This document shows positions 60,770 through 64,000 of a DNA stretch of 64,000 bases, one piece after another. The notes beneath the pieces are model-generated. The model searched no databases, was not told where the DNA came from, and worked only from the letters and a program-made list of their open reading frames with translations. This DNA is from Pelargonium x hortorum (Eukaryota > Streptophyta > Magnoliopsida > Geraniales > Geraniaceae). The stretch lies in assembly GCA_036897525.1 (NCBI GenBank), contig JAYMTJ010000016.1, positions 84,611-148,610 of the forward strand. The letters are read 5' to 3'. The first letter of the stretch is position 1. Every line of letters starts with the position of its first letter. The position numbers and the translations under genes were made by a program.

Positions 60770-63590
60770 CGGTTTCTTTTTGTACTACCATAATAGCAGA
60801 AGCTTAAAACTGATAGAAAAGAGTTTTTTTGCAAGGGTTGAGTACACTACTTCTATATTTATAACTATGATATTTGCTATTCTTTGTAATTGGAGGATTA
60901 CTTTGAACTTAGACTTCCCACGTGTTTTGCGGGGTACTAAGCCAGCTACGGGAAATCCTGTCGAACAAACTTTTTATTGTTAACATTCTTGCTTTTAGAA
61001 AACTTTCTTATTTAAAGCCCTCCCAAAAGCGGAATGAAAATTCTATGCATTATACCAAACTTCCTTCTGTATTCTATTTACAGGTATTTTTGAGAGCTCT
61101 ACATAACCCTAGCAATCCCTCTGCTAAAAGTAAAGGATCTTAGGAACACTTAATCCTTTGTTTGATTAAGGATAGTCATTTGATACCGCTTTCAGCGAAC
61201 AGGCTTAAATTGACTGCCCAGAGAATAAACGCAAAATGGGGCACTCTTAATATCACAGTAAAATAAAGAAACCTTTACAGAAAAGGATTGACTCCTGTAG
61301 AGGAACCTAGCTCTACTATTATATTAGCTTGCCTTGTACCTCTGTATACCTAAAGATTAATAAGATTAAGGATTTGCTTATTCTTTTTTATACGACACAG
61401 ATACTAGTCTTAGATTCTTCCTTAGCAGTATATAGTACAAGAGCAAGGAAGGGAGAACCCCATAATAAGGTATGCCCTATACGTCTGTCTTTTGTATACT
61501 ATCTACAACTGCTCCTTATAAAGAAAAATCTTTCAATGCCTAAGAAATCTCTATTCTAGCATTTTACTCAAAATAATCAAGAAATTCATATAGAAATCGG
61601 ACTCAAGCAAACGCTTTTCCTGGAACACATATAACCCCGGAAACTTCCCCTTACCTTAAACTTCCGTTCCAATCCTTTTAGATAGAGGGCTGACTGAGTT
61701 ACACAGTTAATATATATTTGTTGTATCCTATAAAAGAGAAAAAAAACTGTATACCTTGAACTTCGAAAGACAAAAGCAAATGGGAGCCTTTCTGATAACG
61801 TATGCAGACCCCTTGCTTAGCTTTTCTATTTTAACTCAATACAAATAATCCAGGATTGGGAAAATAAGGTAGTTACGAAAGTAAGGGGAAATTCTTAGGG
61901 GGCTAAAATTACCGAATGAAATATAGAAATTGAAAAGTCCAAGCCTAACTGATTAAAGGATTCCCGTTATATATAAAAGTCGGAATAGCCGGTGTCCAGA
62001 AAGACCTTACCTACTGATAATCCTAGCAGGATCCCGTAACTTCTTGAAACTAGGTCCGTAGTTATACTTAGACAACCTAATTTGGATCTAGCGGAAACTC
62101 CTTGTCTCTTCCAACTTCCTATTTTCTACCTCGATGCTAAATAGAAGGTGAGACTCTACATTGTATGTATACATACAGGAGTAGTGCCTCTTATCTTAAA
62201 AAGAAAAGAATTCAAAAGGGATACACTTGTCAGGGTGGCGCAAGTAGATCTGGTTAGAATAAACAAGCTACGTATTCAGTATTCGAAGATATTAAAACTA
62301 TTAATTATAATTACCAAAAGGAGACTTCTCTCTGCTTTTTTAATAGAAAGTTTATGCGCGTACTGGTTCCTACAAACAGGGGTACCCGCAGCTATTCGTT
62401 ATAATAGAATTGGAAGATCGAGACTTAGTCAATAATACACAGATTTAGTCATGGCATAGGATAGGGCTTTCTTGACTGTCGTGAATAGAGCTTTAGTCAA
62501 GTGCGTATCGGTATTGTACTTGGGAGTAATGAGGCTCCTTGTATAGATAGTTTTGACTAGCTGTACTTGCGTAGAATTCAGGATTATATCCTTTTTAACC
62601 CAATGACGGGTTACTCAAGGGTACTTTGGATATCCTACTTCAAGAAGATTCGAACCTCAAGAGAAGAATTTATCTAACTACTAGTAATCAGAGGGGCACG
62701 CAAGGGGTTCTTCTATGTTGTAAGACAAAAAAAACGTTTTTTTAGTCAAATTACAGGAAGCTGCGTCAAAATGCCGTATTATAGATCTTATTCTTAAACG
62801 AAAAACGAAAGCTGCCTTTACTTTAGAGAAGGCTTTTCCTGTAGATGTGGTATGACCGATTAGTATATATATAAAAGCCCTTTGAAAACTCTCTGATATA
62901 TGACCCTTTCCCATAAGAGTTTTCCAAGAACTTGACGAGTAGGCTTTCTTCCATTACACCAAAAGAAAATGTTTGTAAGTCGGATTTCTGATAAGCTTTT
63001 CAAATATCTTTCAAGACTCCCGGTAAAAAAAGCTTATAGGACTGAAATCTCCTGAATTGAGGACGTTGAAACCTTATAGTGAAATCCCTTTATATTATAG
63101 TTTGGCATTTCAAAATAATTGGGGTTAGTACTAGTTCTCTTCCTCGTAAGACATAGCTATATGCTCGAAACTTGGCGAAGTTAAAAAATTAGACCCTTTT
63201 TATGTAGAGTGACCTCTCTCAAGACTGACCTTACTAAAACTTTCTTTATATTATATACCTCTTCGGTCTCATACTATAACACAAAATTCCAGATTGCTCA
63301 AGCCTAAACTCTAAGGGAAGTTCTAAAGGAGTCCTCCCTTTTTAATTACAAAAGTCAGACCAGAATCCAAACAACCTTTAAAAAGTCTTTCTTAGAGTTA
63401 TCGAGCTTATATTTCACATAAAAGAATCTTTAGTACGAGACTTATTCCTATTTTCAGATAACTGAGGGGGCTTCCTTTATTGTAATTTGACGAATACTCC
63501 GTGCCCGAGTCTAGTACAAAGTTCTTTTTATGCCTTCCTCTTGCCTCTTGAAATATCTACAAAGCTCTAACTTTGGTTTCTGTAGAGATC

Positions 63591-63714
63591 TTGCTTGTCT
63601 TTAATATAACTTAACTCAGATTTCTAACAAGATTACTTATAAAAAGGCTTTGCTTGTCTTTAATATAACTTAACTCAGATTTCTAACAAGATTACTTATA
63701 AAAAGGCTTTGCTT
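63591..63714. repeat. perfect 59-bp tandem duplication
   Basis: Two identical 59-base units lie head to tail (63591-63649 and 63650-63708), and the first six bases of a third unit (TTGCTT) follow. The copies show no difference, so the duplication is recent, in contrast to repeats A and B. No open frame or RNA gene spans it. Such tandem copies often arise by replication slippage. An assembly artefact is possible but unlikely for so short a unit. Confidence 0.97.
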
Positions 63715-64000
63715 TTCTAGAATAAACAAGCATTGAAATTTAGAAGTTTAATCAAGGTTATTCTGCGTAATTTAGTCCTGAGACCTGATTTTGCGAAATG
63801 TAGTTTTTTTGTGCTCGTCTAAGAAAGAGGTTCTCGTGTATTTAGTAATTATATAAAAGCCCCTTTAGTATCTAATTTTAAAGAAAAGCAAAACAAAAAC
63901 TGAAGGTTAGGTTCTGGAATCCATAAAGAAGATATTTAAACAAGCTAAAGCTTGCCTTTATAAGATGTTGGATTGTTTTAGCTTATCCTGCAACACCGAC
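63715..64000. other. non-coding end of window
   Basis: No feature was recognised between the tandem duplication and the window end. Confidence 0.6.

Larger units (their letters stand above)
55065..63590. other. non-coding stretch, no gene recognised
   Basis: No gene was recognised. Four short plus-strand open frames occur in succession (60717-60983, 60922-61143, 61329-61559, 62148-62435), the last being the longest in the window at 95 codons. Three start at GTG or TTG rather than ATG. The first encodes a leucine run from an ACT microsatellite followed by a hydrophobic segment. None matches a mitochondrial protein that I know. Confidence 0.55.

Noticed and set aside
62640-62665. T-arm-like GAGGTTCGAATCTTC on the minus strand
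   Set aside because: Four of five pairs form, but no other tRNA arm could be placed. Isolated GGTTCGAA-type words recur by chance (also near 32.05, 33.28, 49.22 and 53.23 kb).
1-64000. Group II intron domain V, mitochondrial rRNA and 5S rRNA signatures, CRISPR-like spaced repeats
   Set aside because: I looked for their conserved words on both strands and found none. By-eye search cannot exclude strongly diverged copies.

Overview
The window looks like non-coding DNA from an expanded plant-type (streptophyte) mitochondrial genome. The best evidence is an intact tRNA-Ser(GCU) at 17058-17146 of the native plant mitochondrial kind, and a tRNA-Asp(GUC) at 54991-55064 whose first two thirds match the plastid-type trnD that plant mitochondria commonly carry. 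Several eroded tRNA relics lie around them. The sequence is AT-rich by eye, poorer in GC than most published land-plant mitochondrial genomes, so I do not name a lineage. A nuclear copy of mitochondrial DNA is possible but less likely, because trnS is intact. No protein gene, rRNA or intron core was recognised on either strand. The longest open frame is 95 codons, and I treat all open frames as chance or unproven.

Layout. 1-10 kb: non-coding, with a diverged direct duplication of about 150 bp (446-595 and 876-1029) and many small hairpins. 10-17 kb: non-coding, with the first copy of a second dispersed repeat (10125-10240; partner 35800-35912), a pyrimidine-rich tract near 12.3-12.6 kb and long T runs near 14.0 and 14.9 kb. 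17-26 kb: trnS-GCU, then a chain of degenerate tRNA-like pieces (trnM-like 18632-18707 minus, a T-arm at 23074-23090, trnQ-like 23565-23633 minus, a 3' half at 25566-25612). 26-31 kb: G-poor, C-rich plus-strand tracts and a D-arm-less tRNA-like fold at 30519-30571. 34-47 kb: another tRNA relic (34422-34500), the repeat partner, a lone D-arm (39627-39648) and a second trnQ-like relic (46955-47027). 51-52.5 kb: an abrupt strand-composition switch. 55 kb: trnD. 60.7-62.4 kb: four short plus-strand open frames without recognisable products. 63.6 kb: a perfect 59-bp tandem duplication.

The most pervasive signal is a dispersed family of short palindromes at purine-to-pyrimidine switches, with cores such as GGAATTCC, GGGGNCCCC and GGAGNNCTCC, found throughout the window. 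They recall the mobile GC-rich or palindromic clusters of fungal and algal organelle genomes and may mark a lineage-specific element family. The two better tRNAs would serve mitochondrial translation. Nothing else here forms an operon or pathway that I can support.
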